64,000 nucleotides of DNA, from positions 1,363,357-1,427,356 of the forward strand of contig OY365817.1 in assembly GCA_959347315.1 (NCBI GenBank), given 5' to 3'. Origin of the DNA: Bimastos eiseni. Its lineage: Eukaryota > Annelida > Clitellata > Crassiclitellata > Lumbricidae. Below, in pieces: positions 1 to 14,000 of this stretch (position 1 is its first letter; the number at the start of each line of letters is the position of its first letter). The notes beneath the pieces are model-generated. The model searched no databases and was not told the DNA's origin. It saw only the letters and a list, made by a program, of their open reading frames with translations. A program made the position numbers and the translations under genes.

Positions 1-13
1 ATTAAGTTTAACA

Positions 14-60
14 TTTATATAGCACCCCCTCATGAAGTCTACTCTTAGGTGCCCAGCACA
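14..60 (-). repeat. Dispersed repeat end
   Basis: tttatatagcaccccctcatgaagtctact is the end sequence of the family described at 25640. Between here and 880 I see no gene; the short frame at 207-392 has no recognisable feature. Confidence 0.5.
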
Positions 61-879
61 GCCACGGTGATAAGCTTCAGTCTTTAGTATCTTGTAAAAC
101 AAAGGCACATTACTTCTTGGTGACAATGGCGTCTCTAAGTAGAATGTGTCCCACGTGGAAAGGCCAACAATTGAGAAGGCACAGCACTGCTTCATAGTTT
201 AGTGGTTTGAATGTTTTACTGTTGACGCAGAGACTGGGGTTGAAATCACTATCAGGACAGAAAGACGACGCAGTGACTGATTGGCTAGAGCACTTGTGTT
301 ACGAATGCTACAGTATAGAATCTCCTCTGAGACAATTCCTCTGTTGGGTCCTTGAGAGAGAAAGCCCTTCTCTCAAAGTTGCTATCATTTAATGTTGGCC
401 TAGCATCAGTCAATGTGCAGAGCAACTGGGTCATTATGTAACAGTGCTTAATTTAATGAATATTAATTGCACCAATTATTGAACTTGGCTATAAAATGAG
501 TGCACTAACTGTACACTGTTGGGCAGATGGTTGGGTGATTTGAGAGGGTGGACAGTCACCCACACACAAATGTTTTGTCTCTTAAAGGTCTGCTTTGCCT
601 GTTTATCTTACAACTAATTATCATCATTCTTCATTGTGTTCCTCATTTCTTATTGATACTCTTACAACTTCTCCAATTAATAAATAATATGTAAGGCTCA
701 TAATAAGCATTGTATCTCAGAATAACAGTCATGGTGCTTATCTAATGCTTAGTGAGTTATTCAATAGATTACAGCACTTTGGATAATAATAGTTTGTGTC
801 ATTTAGAATATTTATTTTTTAAAAATTATTTTTAGTGTTATTTTCTATAATTAATTTTTTAGTATTTTATCATTATTAG

Positions 880-1305
880 GGACTGACCGGGTAGACAATT
901 TCCACCGGGTACCGAATCCGAGTATTTAAATGTACTATTTGCCGGATCTGGGTATGAACCGAGTAGTGGTGGGTCAATCGTTGTCATGTATGGCAAAGCA
1001 TAAAATTAAGAATTTTCTTATTATGAAGTTTAATTAAATAATGTTGTACCTATGATAAATCACTAATAATAATATGAATTAAATTTTAACCTGTAGGTAC
1101 ATAAATCATGAACTGTTTGATTATGTACTAAATAACATCGACAAAATTATTTATAAAATTACGAATTTTTTAATTATAGTTTCAATTTTTTAAACATTTT
1201 GTGTGTGTACTATTTGCCGAGGCAAACACTTCCAAATAGTTTTTAAAAAATGGGATATTCAGCTAAGGCGAATGTTTGAGGCGATTTCCGGGTTGGTCCG
1301 TAATC
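880..1305. mobile_element. Possible old MITE upstream of collagen exon A
   Basis: The left gggactgaccgggtagacaa and the right ccgggttggtccgtaatc are roughly inverted copies, and atgtactatttgccg recurs near both ends (932 and 1207). No clear target duplication. Confidence 0.35.
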
Positions 1306-1469
1306 ATTATTAATTATATTAAGTTTACAGTTAGGTTTGTTCTGGCAGCCAATCATTATCCCGTGTAACATTCTTGTTTTCTTTAATTTTCCATTAATTC
1401 TTCAGTGATTGTTTGTTAGCTCTGCAATTGAACGTGAAATAACTCTGGCATTGCTGTGCTATTTCACAG

Positions 1470-2009
1470 GTTCCATAGGTCCTGCAGGACCCCAGGGTCC
1501 AAGGGGTGATGTCGGTCCAGACGGACAAGCAGGATCACGTGGATTGTCAGGTCCGGCAGGAGACGTTGGAGCCACCGGTTCATCTGGAGTGCGAGGAGAC
1601 ACTGGGTCTCCTGGACCAACTGGAAATCAGGGCGTTCAAGGACTACGTGGTTCACAAGGTGTCCAGGGCCCTAAAGGACCTCAGGGACGCGTCGGTGATA
1701 CCGGAGTCTCGGGATCGCAAGGGGACACGGGAGCGTCTGGTATACAGGGCGCACAGGGAGCAACCGGACTGTCGGGACCAGCTGGACAGGTTGGTCCGGC
1801 TGGTCCTTCGGGGCAGAGGGGTGATCCAGGTCCTAGAGGCCAACCAGGGACAGATGGCACTCCAGGCACTGCAGGAGCCACTGGGTCTTCAGGATTTCCA
1901 GGAGATGTTGGTCCGTCTGGACCTCAAGGTGCACCAGGACAACGAGGACTTAATGGAGCCACTGGAGATCCTGGAGGAGTGGGAGTGAGTGGACCTGCAG
2001 GACAACCAG
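1470..2009 (+). CDS. Collagen exon A (first in window), 60 triplets
   Basis: Acceptor tttcacag ends at 1469 and the donor gtaaca starts at 2010. The exon encodes 60 perfect Gly-X-Y triplets with three RGD motifs (PRGDVG, VRGDTG, QRGDPG). It starts in phase 1, so at least one more coding exon must lie upstream; none is visible in bases 1-1469. Confidence 0.9.
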
Positions 2010-5000
2010 GTAACAATCTTCATGTGATCATTTACTTACGTTATATTATATCCTTCCTCTTATGACGAAATTGTTTCATTTTCTGACAGGCCTGCAAATA
2101 TTTAAATGTTCATTTAATTATCAGATATTAAAGATGAAAATAGTTGCTTTGTCGCTGTGTATTTGAACTTAGTGTCTTTTACAATTTTTTCGCTTCTAGC
2201 CATTATGCTTCCATGTACCTATATTTAATATACTGTGTCTACTCGATTTGCATTGCCATAGTGAATATTGAGCACGTGGTGAATGTCATTAATGAAATGG
2301 TGACTTCTTATTGGTTGCCAGATTTCTAGGGATTAGACTGATTGCTGCCATGACCTAGATTTTATGGGTTTGAAAATGTCACCATTATGAACTTAGAATG
2401 CCCATATGTCATAATTTAGAATATGTTCTTAACTAAAAATAGTTGCATTCGCTTAAAAATATCGCATAAGAACGTTTTGGTAAATATTGCTTTTTTATTT
2501 CAGGGACATCTGGTTCTCCTGGTGCTCCAGGCGATAGAGGAGATCAAGGTTCACCTGGTGCAGCTGGATCCCCTGGTCAACCAGGCCCAGCAGGCCAGCG
2601 TGGGGATGCTGGTCTACCCGGTCCTCAAGGAGGCACGGGTCAGGCTGGGGCCTCTGGAACTCCGGGCCAGCCGGGCTCACAGGGCCAGAATGGACCATCA
2701 GGGCCCCAAGGAGCGACAGGTTCCGTTGGTCAACCAGGATCTGCAGGACCAAGAGGCGACGTAGGACCTCAAGGATTTCCAGGGCAGCCAGGCCAAAGTG
2801 GACCTCAGGGCCAACAGGGAGACACTGGTAGCTCTGGGGCAACAGGCCAATCAGGTGCAATTGGCTCCCCTGGGGCCAAGGGACCAACTGGTGACCCAGG
2901 AACTGTAGGTTCAACAGGACAGCCGGGGAATAGGGGAAGTGATGGTTCGCCAGGCACACCAGGAAGTCCAGGACTTCAAGGTGATCAAGGACCAGCAGGG
3001 TCAAAAGGTGGAACGGGGGCAAGTGGTGCCCCTGGTGCCAAGGGGGATCCAGGTTCGGCTGGCTCTCCGGGCAATCCAGGCAATCGGGGAGCTGCGGGTG
3101 ATCCTGGTGCCACTGGCAGCCCTGGTACACCTGGGCAGCCTGGATTTTCAGGTCCATCTGGATTATCTGGTCCTTCAGGCCCTTCTGGACCTGTTGGCCC
3201 AGTAGGACCTGCCGGGCCTAGAGGTGACCCTGGCTCAAGAGGTAACCCCGGGCCTGCAGGATCTGCTGGAGGTACTGGTCAAACAGGAGCGGCTGGCCTA
3301 CCCGGCCAGCCTGGAGCAACCGGAGGTATAGGGACACCGGGATCAGCTGGAGATCGAGGGGATCCGGGAACCCCTGGTGATATAGGACCAGCAGGCAAGT
3401 TTTTTGGCATTTATATGGACATTGTATTGTATTGTACTTAAGCATTTTTAAAGCACCTCTGGTAGAGCGAACTGTTCCCATGCAAAGGACTCTGGATCAG
3501 ATTGCAACTGCAAACCCTAGAATTAGTTAGATATCAAGGATTGATTCCCTCTGAAGATCTGTTATCTGATCTTGACCAAGAACCTAACATTGAGCCTCAA
3601 CCAGGGACTCTATGAAAATAACTTATAGAATTTCTTTATTTAATGCATGCCTCAATCTACCTTGAGCCTTTGGAGTCAATGTCTCAGGGTTGAGAGATCA
3701 TGGCTTAAGTAGCATTCCAATCAAGAGACAACGTATCATGATGGTAACATGGCTTGATTATGACTTTTAATTTAAAATCTTGCAATTGGATTCATAACTT
3801 AGACACCAAGTTCATAGGCAACAGCATTGCTTAACTGCCATCTCCCTCCCAAAGATCAAGGAGTATAGAAACATTTGTTACTCTGAATACCTTACCCAGG
3901 AAGAGAGGTTCTTTGGGCTTATAGTGGGCACGGTTAGCGTGCCTTTGGTGGTCACTGGTGGTTGGCCCATCAGGGATTAGTGACATTGTTAATCAATGAC
4001 ATATAGATCATTCATTCACTGTATTTCTTTCGGTTTTCAGGCCCCCAAGGTGCACGTGGACAACAGGGATCACCTGGTGACACGGGTGCCTCCGGAGCAA
4101 CTGGTCAGAAAGGTCAGGTGGGTGCAGCAGGACCTAGAGGTGACCCAGCGCTAAATGGACCTAAAGGCGATACGGGTGTTGTGGGTCCCCAAGGAGCCAC
4201 AGGCTTTTCTGGATTACCTGGGTCTCAAGGACAAACTGGTGAGAAGGGCGATCCCGGAAGCAAGGGATCCCCAGGCCCGAATGGAAATCCAGGACAGGCC
4301 GGGCAATCTGGTTCTCAAGGAGCCCCTGGCCAGCAGGGAGCACAAGGAGCCACTGGATCTTCTGGGCTTAGGGGTGACCCTGGTTTTGATGGGGCCGCAG
4401 GACCAATTGGAAGCGTTGGTCAGCCTGGACAACGAGGACCTGCAGGTAAAAACTTATGACGGATTCGTTGTTCTAAAGCATCTTACATTTTCCATTGTAT
4501 TATGTAATGTAAGCGAACATTTCTGTAAGTCAGTTTTCCTCATTTTCTTTAGCAATGCTTAGACCGCCCATTCTACCATAGTAGTAGACCAACAGGTTAT
4601 AAACGGTATGGTCATCTGCGGAATAACTAATTGCCAAGATTCTATTACAAGTACCTACACACTTTCCATTTGATTGCTTTCGGTCTTAGAATGATATTTC
4701 ACAAAAACCACTATATAAATGATAGAATGTAATTTTCAATGCTCACTTTAACGATGAGATATCGACTGAGAATCAATCCATTTAGTTCCTCAGTTAAGTA
4801 TTAATTATCGATTTCCTCAAGGGAAATTTGTCGATGCTGATGTATATGCTAGGCTAACTGATGTTGACATCAAACAAGAAGTTCATCACTGTGCAAACAG
4901 CGTGCTCAGTTACCTTGAACTTTCACCGCTGGATGAAGGAAGGCTGAAGAATTTCAAGTTCAACTTCTTATGCCAGCCATTTCAATTTTTATATTATCTA

Positions 5001-8000
5001 AGTGTTGCTGTTTCCTTTTCCCAGGACAAGCCGGCAACCCTGGCTCTCCAGGACCCAGAGGTGATGCTGGCGCTCAAGGACAGCAGGGACAGCCTGGCCC
5101 AGCAGGACCCTCTGGCCCCAATGGACAGCCTGGTACTCAAGGAGCAACAGGTCAGTTGTGTACATTGGTATAAAATTAATTATGAATTTATTGAGTTTTT
5201 GTGTTAAAGTGTGCTCTACTTGGCTAAATGTAATAATAAAAATAATGATGGTAATAGAATTATTTTCATGATTGTTGTTATGTTTGGCTTTTACTGTGTT
5301 AGGGTGATCCCTCAGGTTAGAAAAATTGTCCATAGACTTTGGCCTAATGACATCTATGATGCATAATTCTCTTTTGTTTATCATTATCATTATCCTTATC
5401 GTTATTATTGTTGCACTCTACAGCCCATGCAGATTTGCAGGTGCCATACTGTTGCAATTCAAGCCCATTGCTCCTTGTCATCCTATTAGAACAGTCTGCA
5501 CTTATGTTTTGTTGCCTATGACTCTGTGAAGTATTTGCTAACTGTCTTAAAACACAGTTGAATATATGGTATATATATACCTTTTATATACGGTAGATAG
5601 TCATGAGAACAGTGGCCTTGTGAGCTACTTGAAATGTACTTTATGAAATGTTCTCATGCATGCATTCATTCATTCATACATACACACACACACATACATA
5701 CATTATTGCTTGTTCTTTTTTTGTTTTCACCTTATGCATTTGATCTGTGGTAATTAAGATGCTAATTAAGATACATTGTAACTTATGGGAGAACTAGAAC
5801 AGAGTGGTGTTGGTGAATAATTATAATGATCGTAATAATGCTCATACATGCAAACAAACAGTTTTCATCCTGATTCAACTCTGAAATGTTCCTTCCAGGT
5901 GGTAAGGGAGCAACTGGAAATCCCGGTCCAGCTGGCAATCCTGGAACACCTGGCCAGGCTGGATCTAGGGGTGACGTTGGCGTCCAGGGTCCTGTTGGAG
6001 CAAATGGTCAGCCTGGAGCCACTGGATCTCCTGGTCTTGTAGGCAGCCAGGGATCGAGAGGAGACCCAGGCCCACCTGGTGCAAATGGAGGAACTGGTGC
6101 ATCAGGACAACCAGGGCAAAGAGGTGACCCTGGACAACAAGGGCCAAGTGGGGCACGAGGTTCGCCAGGGGATCGAGGAGACACAGGAGGTACTGGACAG
6201 CCTGGGCTAATTGGGGATCCAGGACCTCGTGGACAAGCAGGTATGTGTGTATATGAATGTATGCGTTAGTGTGCATGTCCTGTGTATTTAAAAAAAATAT
6301 AATAATAATGATGATGGTACTGACAATTTATATATGTTATGATCTCTGGAATGGTAATTCTTTTGGATCTGATAATTTATTTAGTAAATAAAGTAGTTAT
6401 GAATGTATTAAGAACCTGCATGGATAATGCAAACATTCAGTGACATATTCTCATAATCCAGTGCTGTCCAAAGCGTGGGTCGCAAGTGGCCCATGGGCTG
6501 ATTTTGAGTGAACTCGCAGAATTATCAATTTGTGTAAAACTGAAGTGAAGACAAAGTCAATGGCCTATTTGCATAGCTATCCGTTCGTAATTTGGATTAT
6601 CATTTCACAATGTGAACACATATCATAAGTACATGCGATAAGTCTTTAGGATTATTCCTTATTAAAAATGTTAGTACAGTTAATAGTTTTCAAAAAGTTT
6701 GGCGGTTACCTTTGAGTTTATTGGTGCGGCTTCAAGAATAATTTGTTTGGTGGCCCATTGTGTGAAATAGTTTGGACCCCAATCGAATGGAAATTGATGC
6801 CTCCATTGGCTACGCCAGTGCCTAATGGTAGCGTATGTAAACTCTTAAGAGTGTTGATCATTTTTAGGTTCAGTTCGTGAGATCTTACTTAACTTCCTTT
6901 CTTTGTAATATTTTAGGAAACCCTGGAACACCTGGTTCACCTGGTAGTCTTGGCGATCCTGGTGTTCAGGGTCAAGCAGGTGCAACTGGACAGCCTGGAT
7001 CACAAGGTCAGAATGGAGACCCTGGAGCACCTGGAGGTACTGGACCCACTGGCCCTGTTGGAGACACCGGGTCTTCTGGACAGGCAGGAGGACCTGGGTT
7101 GACTGGTGATCTGGGTCAAGCCGGTGCGAATGGTCCACAGGGGCCACAAGGTATCTTGGGAAGTCGAGGAGATCCGGGACCACGGGGCGATCCGGGGACT
7201 CGAGGAAACTCTGGTGCACCCGGTGGCCCTGGATCACCGGGTCAGGCTGGTGACATTGGGCTGCAAGGACCTCTGGGATCACCTGGTACCCAAGGACCAG
7301 CTGGTGCAACTGGAACACCAGGAAGTCCTGGACAGCCGGGTCAGAGAGGAGATGTAGGTTCTCAGGGTGTATCTGGACAGCCTGGAAGTCAAGGTCCTAC
7401 TGGACCTGCAGGGTTTCAAGGACCAACTGGACAGCGAGGAAATCCAGGATCCAGAGGCGATGCTGGACTTCCTGGAGCATCTGGATCTGCTGGACCACCT
7501 GGTGAGTGGTCGCTAAAATATTTCATCTTCTTCATGCAGATTCTTGTTCTCTGTGAGATGAGTTGCCCACATGATCATCCTTGATGTAACCATCTTTTCT
7601 TGGTGTTATGTCTTTTGGTTTGCTGTGCACTGTTTTGTTAATTGTTGTGACACTATGCATTAAAATGATGCTTAACATCATAATAGGCCAGTGCTCAGAG
7701 TGCCTCTGAATAGCTATTCTGCAAGAAGCGCTATATAAATCTAGAAATACGTATGATCTTCATTACCATTACCAGTTTTGACTCAAATTGGTTTTAAATT
7801 AATGGAAATTTATGGCATTCTTTAAAGCTACCAGATGTATTTTCTGTGAAGGTGTTTGATGATCTGAAAAGATTAAAGCTGACCGAGGATGATGTTCTTG
7901 GTGTTTTTAGGGACTCCAGGAGACCTTGGTTCGCCAGGTGTCAGAGGTGATACCGGTTTCACGGGATCGACAGGGGCAACTGGGTTTTCAGGAGCTCCTG

Positions 8001-11000
8001 GCAACAGAGGTGCTACTGGCAGCCAAGGCCCCAGTGGGCAGAATGGAGATCAGGGTGACCCTGGTGCTGCTGGTAGCCAAGGTCCTTCGGGTGGTCCTGG
8101 ACAGCGAGGTGATCCTGGGCAACCTGGAGCAACGGGGTCTTCTGGTGGTCCTGGTCAGAGAGGTCTTCCAGGTAACAGAGGTGATCCAGGTCCTAGTGGA
8201 TTGCCTGGATTGCCTGGTTCAGATGGATCGCCTGGATCTGTTGGGTCACCCGGTGCTCAGGGTGTGGCTGGTTCGGTGGGATTAACTGGAGACACTGGAC
8301 CAGCGGGATCTCCTGGTCCAAGGGGAAATGCAGGACCCGCTGGGGCAGGTGGAGCGACTGGAACATCTGGAACCCCTGGAGTGAGGGGTGATCCCGGTCA
8401 GGTGGGTCTACCTGGCTCTCAGGGAGGCACTGGAGCAACAGGCTCATCAGGATCGAAGGGATTTCAAGGACCGCAAGGACCTTCAGGAGCATTTGGACAA
8501 AGGGGAACAGCAGGTTAGTCAAAGGAAATTCTACATTGTGTACTAAGCCTTATGTGTGTAGTGCTGAGCTATCACAATGCACTAGTCATAAATCGGGAGT
8601 CTTCTTTCCAAACTCCATTCTAAACAGAACCATTTGATATTCATGATCATATTCGTGATCTCCTAACTTCTAAAGCACCACACGAATGCCACGCGCAGGG
8701 CACCAACTTATTCGTCAGCACTGCGTCAAGTGATATGGATTGTCTGAAGTAGGTCCAAGTCCAGTTTCCCGAGGGTCAGAGGAGGCAGAGTAGCTGTTTA
8801 GGCAGGAGTTGTTTAGGTCGTGAATTGGAGGGTGGATGATCAGATGAATTGCGGTAAGAGCTCCTGAAGAGTTGAGACTAGTTTCGAGTGGAAAGTCCGA
8901 TGGTGAGGGATTTAAGAGCCTGAGGAAGATGATGGTGGGTGGTTTACGATGATGGTTGAGGGTGATGCTACAGAGGAACTGGAAAGACGGGATAGGTAGG
9001 ATTATTCTTTGTGGGAAGCCCTCTAATTTTATTTCTATTAGTTGCCTACTACTTTTCTTAATGATCAATGAACATAACTTAATTTTAACAATAAACATTG
9101 ATATTTATAGTAATGACATTACAGTAAGCATTATTTGACTGTATTATTGATCTATACATACATACATACATACATACATACACACACATACATACATACA
9201 TACATACATATAGGAATGAATACTTAACCGTGTCATGCCTTGGCTCTTTCTACTTTGCAATAGGTAGTACTGGACAGCCTGGACCCCCAGGACAGAGGGG
9301 TGACCTTGGATATCCAGGTCCCACAGGACCCTTGGGTCCCACAGGTGCTGCCGGACCACGTGGTGCAACTGGATCATCAGGACAGCCAGGAGTGGCAGGT
9401 TTCTCCGGACCAACTGGACCAGTGGGAGACATCGGCTTACCTGGAAGCAGTGGTCCACAGGGGGCTACAGGACAACCTGGATTTCCAGGGTCACAAGGAT
9501 CTCCAGGCTCACGAGGACTCCCTGGAGATACAGGGGCTTCTGGTCAGGCAGGAGATCCGGGATTTCCGGGAGCTCCTGGTGTGAATGGAGATCCAGGAGG
9601 CACGGGAGCAACAGGAAGTCCGGGACAAAGAGGTGACTCTGGTTTACCAGGACAGCCTGGAGATTTAGGAAGTCCAGGTACTGCCGGGGCCAGGGGAGAT
9701 ACAGGAGCAACTGGTTCAGCAGGTCAGGCTTTATCTACATCTGTCTAGTTAGCTACTTCTATTAAGAACTTGACATTTTATTCTATTCTGTAATTTCTAC
9801 CTAAGCAATATAGGTTTTGAAGCTAGAATTTCTACTCTAGTTTGAGGAATTGTACTGCAGTATATTTGTAATAATGTGTGCTTGGTTAATATCATAATTA
9901 ACTTATTCACAGAATAGAATCAACATGTACTATATTCATTGCTGATGACCATATTGTGTACTCAGCACATAGCTGCAGCAGTTGAGGCCAGCGGAAGGAA
10001 AGTGTCGTTAACAGTGTTCCACTGTTTCTGAAATTTGCACAAATTGATTAAAAGTATGGGTTGTCACAAGCAATAATGCAGGTTCATTATGACATGGTTA
10101 AATGCTCTTGGCTAGTGTAGCAGATATCTTGGACATCTGCTACACTAACCAAGTACTTAGCCACCAACAGCTGTTGAGGGGTTATCTTCTATTGAGGGGT
10201 CGTCTGTTGAGGGGTTATCTATTGAGGGGTTATCTATTGAGGGGTTCAGGTTAATTAATTGTAATCAAATGCATGTCATCAGGCCTTGGAGGCAGGGAAT
10301 GACCATTGATATGTTAGAAAACATGAAAATTTATTAGCACCTATGCTGTACACACCTATTAACTTATAAATAGATTTTTTATATGTATTATGTGTCATAA
10401 CATTATCCAGTGATGCATGTTTATGTTAGGTGAGCATTGAACTCATATCTTTAATGTTTTCACAAGAACAGTGTTTTAAAACAATGAGACTTTTAACAAT
10501 GTAGTCATTCTGCCTTTGATCTTTTGATGCAGGTCCCACTGGACAGCAAGGACCAAAGGGTCTGCGTGGAGACACGGGCGCATCGGGCCAACAAGGAGCA
10601 ACGGGTGCCTCGGGTCCTCGTGGTGGTACTGGAGATCCGGGTAGCCTAGGGAGTCCAGGGGCTAGAGGAGACCCTGGTGCAGCCGGAGGCACAGGGGCAA
10701 CTGGGGATACTGGAGCACCTGGACCAATTGGAGACCAAGGAACAAGTGGCCCACCTGGATTAGCAGGCTCTCAGGGATTACAGGGACCATCTGGGCCCCC
10801 AGGTGATCCGGGTCTGAGAGGTGACATTGGATTGCCCGGTAGTTCTGGGGGAACTGGCCTGCCTGGACAGCCTGGCTTTGGTGGGCAACCAGGAGCTCAA
10901 GGAGTCCGTGGTAGTACAGGACTCGCAGGAGATGCTGGAAGGGCGGGAGATCCAGGACAAGCGGGATCACCTGGACTACCTGGACCTTCTGGACCAAGAG

Positions 11001-14000
11001 GAGACCCTGGATATGCTGGCTCTCCGGGGAGTGTCGGACCCAATGGTGCTCGTGGACCCCAAGGAGCTGCAGGGGCAACAGGTGATACTGGATCTTCAGG
11101 TCCCAGTGGTGATGTTGGACCATCTGGGGATATTGGGCCACCTGGCCCTTCTGGACCAGCAGGAGTCAATGGGCTACCTGGTCAGAGTGGCTATCCAGGA
11201 CCTAGAGGGTCACCTGGAGGTAAGGGACTTCCTGGAAGCCCTGGTACCCCTGGAGGAACAGGTGAAACAGGACTTTCTGGAATTGCTGGAGCACCCGGTC
11301 TCCAAGGAGCTCCTGGTGATAATGGGCAGGCTGGTTTGCCGGGTCAGTCCGGTGATTCAGGAGTGCCAGGCTCACCAGGACCTCGAGGTCTGCCTGGTTC
11401 AAGAGGATCAACTGGTACTCCAGGTTCCCCCGGCCCAAATGGACCCACAGGAGACATTGGTTCCCCAGGAGCCTATGGCCTGCAGGGTGCAACTGGACTG
11501 AGGGGACCCAACGGACTAGCTGGCGGAACTGGAGCTACCGGAGATACTGGTCCTCAAGGGAGCGTCGGACCTTTGGGACCAGGTGGTGATACTGGTCCAC
11601 TAGGTCCGGATGGTCCTCAGGGACAACGAGGACCCCAGGGCAGTCCTGGGGCACGTGGTGTGCCCGGTACTCCTGGAGATGCAGGACTAGTTGGTCCTCA
11701 AGGAGACTCTGGTCCACAGGGCTTTATCGGCCCAGCTGGTTTCCCGGGCTCTGCTGGGTTGGCTGGACTACCAGGGGGAACTGGACCTGCTGGTGTTCCT
11801 GGTGATCAAGGCATGCCTGGTGCACCAGGTAGTCAAGGCACTCAAGGTGGGTCATGCTCTTTTGTAATATGCTAATACTTATTGATTTTAATAGTAATGG
11901 GAATGGAAGTTGAAGGAGAGAGGGATGAGGAATAAAAAGGAAAGGATGGGTGTGGGGTGGGATGGGTGGGGCAGGGAAGGAGTGGGAGATGGATGGAAAT
12001 GTAGAGAGAGGGAGGGGAAAAGAGGAATGTTGTTTCAAGGTATCTGCTCCATTGGTGCCTTGTAGCTGTAAAATGAGTAGAGTTACCATAATAATATGAT
12101 GCTGATGGGAAGATCAGATGGCAAGGGAAAGCCCCAGTACAACGCCCTTATATGCTGAGGCCAAGAAATTTGAGCCGCTTGCAGTGCTTGCTTAAGAGAC
12201 TGGTAGTTTACTTTTCACAGTAACAGTTACTATATTGTATCATATCTGAGAATTTATAAAACGTTTCTTACAGTAAAGGCTCACACCATGGCAGCAGAGG
12301 ACATAAGAAAGTTTTAAAGAAATGAAGGGATGAGGGTGACCCCAACTAAAAGCTTACTGCGAATGAGGGGGAGGTCATTCCACACAGAAGGCCGCATGGT
12401 GACATATGCATAGTGTTGGGTCATAGCAGTCCTTGTCTGGGGAACTAGGAGATTAGGGCAATCCACAGAATGGAGAGGACAAGAAGAGACAACAGACAGA
12501 GGTTTGCATATTAAGTTGCAAAGTTATAATTGGGGCTATAGTTCCTGTTGAGTTTTTATGTCTAGGAGCTGTTCCTTGTATTTGATATGAGAGGAAACGG
12601 GAAGCCAGTATAGTCATGTAGGATTGTAGGTAGAGATGTGGGAGAAGCAAGTAAGATGAGCAATGAGCGTGGCTGTCTAGTTCAGATCCAATTGAGGGAG
12701 GATTAGTGTACCTCGGGAATCACAGCATATAGTGAATTGCAGTAGTCGTTGTGACTGCAAACGACAGCATGTGTGGTGTATTTAATTGTACTAAATGGTG
12801 CTATATAAATCTTCATATAATAATAACAATACCAGGAAATAATAGTTATTGTTGTTGTCTGCTTGTTGAGCTGTATGATGGCTAATATGAATTAAATTGC
12901 CCAATTTTTTTTTGTAGGACCACTTGGGGCAACAGGACCTACCGGGCCAGATGGTGATCAGGGTTTGCAGGGTCTTCAGGGCCCTTTTGGCGCAACTGGA
13001 CTGCAGGGATCACTGGGCGCACCTGGACCTAGAGGAGATCCAGGCCAGCCGGGCGGCCAAGGACCTTCAGGACCATCTGGTCAGCCAGGCGGACCAGGAG
13101 CTAAAGGCGATCCTGGTCCAGATGGGGACCTAGGAGCTCAGGGACCCACAGGCCCATCAGGAGGCCCAGGTGCCAAGGGTGATGTAGGTCCAGTGGGTGC
13201 ACAGGGAGCACCAGGCCCAGCAGGGACTAACTCTGTGCTGGGAGAAAGGGGTGATGGTGGAGCCACTGGACTTCAGGGATCAGTTGGAGGCAAAGGACCC
13301 ACTGGAACTCCAGGATTGCCAGGAAGTCCTGGAGCGCCTGGAGCGACCGGTGATACAGGTCTTCAGGGCCCGTCTGGAAATCCCGGCGCTACGGGTGTAT
13401 CTGGGCCCATGGGAGCGACTGGACCCCAGGGAGTGAAAGGCCCTAATGGTCAGCAGGGACAGCGTGGTGACCCAGGTGTCCGTGGTCAATCAGGAGCAAC
13501 TGGAGCGTCTGGTGAGTTCTTTTCACTCTTGTCATGAATCTGTTATCTTTGCTATGATTCCGAAGTCCTACATCAATAATTATTAATTTGACTGTTGTAC
13601 ATTTTACATGTGTCCATGTCTATGTACATCCACGCACCCATGCGTTTTTCCATCCATCCATCCTATCAGCCCTTGACGTCAGATGAATTGAAATTCATAG
13701 GCTTGGTTCTACATGTGTGTGAGGGCCTGCCAATGGAGAAGACTCTCTGTGCTATCCAAGCAAGAGTCACACACGTGCATTGACCTGGTTCTTATTGAAA
13801 TATGTCATCAGTTAGATTATTGAGAAACACCTTCAGGAGGGTTTTTGAAGGTTCTTCGTTGGTGTCCAGATATAACAGTACATTTCATACATTCCTATCA
13901 TTCATACATCCATGCACATTTTCCTACATTTCTCTTGAATTCCTATGTGACCACACATGAAAACATGTTTGCGATAATTGCATTGTATTTCTATATTTCT

